The notes beneath the pieces are model-generated. The model had not been told where the DNA came from. It ran no database searches and was given only the letters and a program-made list of their open reading frames with translations. Both the position numbers and the translations under genes were made by a program. Shown here in pieces: positions 51,726-52,802 of a DNA stretch of 52,802 bases (its first letter is position 1; the number at the start of each line of letters is the position of its first letter). Source of the DNA: VRUE01 sp033856195. Its GTDB lineage: Bacteria; Actinomycetota; Thermoleophilia; Solirubrobacterales; 70-9. Location: positions 1 to 52,802 of the forward strand of contig JAWVFL010000085.1 in the NCBI GenBank assembly GCA_033856195.1. The letters run 5' to 3'.

Positions 51726-52802
51726 CTAGGCGTAGTAGAAGGCGATGCCGAAGACCGCGTAGACGGCGAGCAGCTGCACGCCCTCGAACCAGGTCGACTC
51801 GCCGTCCTGGGTGACGTAGTTGGCGATCAGGATCGCGATCAGGATCGCGCCGAGCTCGAAGCCGTTGAAGACGAGGGCCAGCGGATGCGGGCCGATGAAG
51901 AAGGAGGCGAGGACGAGGATCGGAGCGACGAAGAGCGCCACCTGGGCGCTCGAGCCGATCGCGATGTTGACCGAGAGGTCCATCTTGTTCTTCATCGCCA
52001 CCAGGACCGCCACCCAGTGCTCGGCCGCGTTGCCGACGATGGCGACGACGATCACGCCGATGAAGAACTCGGAGAGCCCGACCGCCTGCGATGCCTCCTC
52101 GATCGAGCCGACCAGCACCTCCGACATCAGGCCGACCAGCACCCCCGCGCCGGCCAGAGCCAGCACGGACTTGCGGGTCGACCAACCCAAGCTGTCCTCG
52201 TCGCCGTACTCGGGGTTGAAGATCGCTCGATGAGTCTTCAGCGAGAAGAAAAGGCCGGTGACATAGGTGAAGATGAGGACGATCGCCACCGCCAGCGAAA
52301 GATGCTCGACGGTCGAGCCATAGTTGACGGTCTCGGCGCCCGGCGAGGGCAGGCCCTTGCCCTCGACAAGCTCGAAGATCGCCGGCATCAGCAACGCCGC
52401 AGCGGCAAGCAACAGCATCGAGGTCTGCACGCTGGCCCCGGTGCGGCTGAAGGTCTGTTTGTCGCGTTTCAGGCCGCCAAAGAGCATCGCCGCGCCGAGC
52501 ACGAGCAGGATGTTGCCGATGATCGAGCCGACGATCGAGGCCTTCACCACCTCCTGGAGGCCCTCCTTGAGCGCGAAGAAGGCGATGATCAGCTCCGGCG
52601 CGTTGCCGAACGTCACGTTGAGGAAGCCGCCGATGCCGGGCCCGGTCTGCGCGGCGATGTGCTCGGTGGCCTCGCCCATCACCGCGGCGGTGGGGATCAC
52701 GCCCAGCGCGGCTGCGCTGAACACGAGCAGCGGCGCGGCGTGCGCGAACTCCAGCGCAACCGCGATCGGGATGAAGATGCCTAGGTAGTGGACCGGCCGC
52801 AC
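51726..52802 (-). CDS. cax: Calcium/proton antiporter CaxA (5' end at the window edge)
   Basis: A 358-residue CaCA-family exchanger of the CAX group. Alpha-repeats are GFLNVTFGNAPELIIAFFAL, with the GNAPE signature, and VAIVGNAAEHWVAVLVAMKN, with GNAAEH. Ten or eleven hydrophobic segments fit the fold. Typical CAX proteins export calcium in exchange for protons. The frame is open at the right edge and begins at GTG 52802; because the window ends there, a longer start cannot be excluded. It is paired with the exchanger-like gene at 50712. Confidence 0.9.
   Translation of the reverse strand: MRPVHYLGIFIPIAVALEFAHAAPLLVFSAAALGVIPTAAVMGEATEHIAAQTGPGIGGFLNVTFGNAPELIIAFFALKEGLQEVVKASIVGSIIGNILLVLGAAMLFGGLKRDKQTFSRTGASVQTSMLLLAAAALLMPAIFELVEGKGLPSPGAETVNYGSTVEHLSLAVAIVLIFTYVTGLFFSLKTHRAIFNPEYGDEDSLGWSTRKSVLALAGAGVLVGLMSEVLVGSIEEASQAVGLSEFFIGVIVVAIVGNAAEHWVAVLVAMKNKMDLSVNIAIGSSAQVALFVAPILVLASFFIGPHPLALVFNGFELGAILIAILIANYVTQDGESTWFEGVQLLAVYAVFGIAFYYA

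Noticed and set aside
51387..52784. A 465-residue plus-strand frame opposite the CaCA genes
   Set aside because: It crosses the boundary of two clear exchanger genes and reads as Asp/Glu/Arg/Gln-rich antisense sequence.

Overview
The window is a gene-dense, very GC-rich chromosomal segment with no rRNA, tRNA, insertion sequence, phage gene or CRISPR array that I can recognise. Gene content suggests a high-GC actinobacterium, most likely class Thermoleophilia (Solirubrobacterales-like). The hints are a type III glutamine synthetase, an LLM-type (F420/flavin) oxidoreductase, a class III cyclase behind DNA-binding-like domains, and a secreted peptidase ending in a Cys-containing Ig-like module. 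This assignment is inference from gene content, not from a marker gene. No intergenic stretch exceeds about 250 bases.

Layout. 1-4694 (minus): clpC (5' part only), lysS, greA, dus, coaX, with overlapping junctions and a terminator-like hairpin in front of greA. 4798-5553 (plus): a glutathione S-transferase-like gene. 5558-13932 (minus): folK, folB, folP, ftsH, hpt, tilS, an HTH-cyclase, glnB (PII) and an ammonium transporter, transcribed from amt towards folK. 14169-19780: a nucleoside phosphorylase, a coiled-coil protein, a large three-module cell-wall hydrolase, two uncharacterised proteins and a HAD phosphatase. 19746-22907: a universal stress protein, a divergent LysR regulator and a second ammonium transporter. 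23100-26859: a small membrane protein, a sirtuin overlapping a fused beta-oxidation enzyme, and a secreted NlpC/P60-like protein. 27026-33839: type III glutamine synthetase, then (minus) rlmN, a cytochrome P450 and a metallophosphoesterase, then an isocitrate-lyase-superfamily enzyme. 33830-37445: YdeI-like protein, LLM oxidoreductase, two NTF2-like proteins, TetR and a cupin. 37459-42737: a small Cys protein, a NarL-type two-component system, a small secreted His-rich protein, RecD2 and a TVP38-type membrane protein. 42721-47925: an S53-like secreted peptidase, a cold-shock protein, typA and an HTH regulator. 48030-52802: acyl-CoA dehydrogenase, two uncharacterised proteins, a Bcp peroxiredoxin and two tandem CaCA-family cation exchangers.

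How the genes work together. Two ammonium transporters, PII and type III glutamine synthetase make nitrogen assimilation the strongest theme. PII carries Leu where the modifiable Tyr51 normally sits, and glnB lies just upstream of the cyclase gene. A fatty-acid theme is formed by the fused dehydrogenase/hydratase with its overlapping sirtuin and by the acyl-CoA dehydrogenase, which has a near-perfect operator-like repeat upstream. Cell-envelope remodelling is represented by the three-module hydrolase, the NlpC/P60-like protein and the secreted peptidase. Several promoters carry clean inverted repeats that look like transcription-factor sites. I did not find a gene cluster that is clearly a new defence or mobile system; the most unusual items are individual proteins and regulatory DNA.
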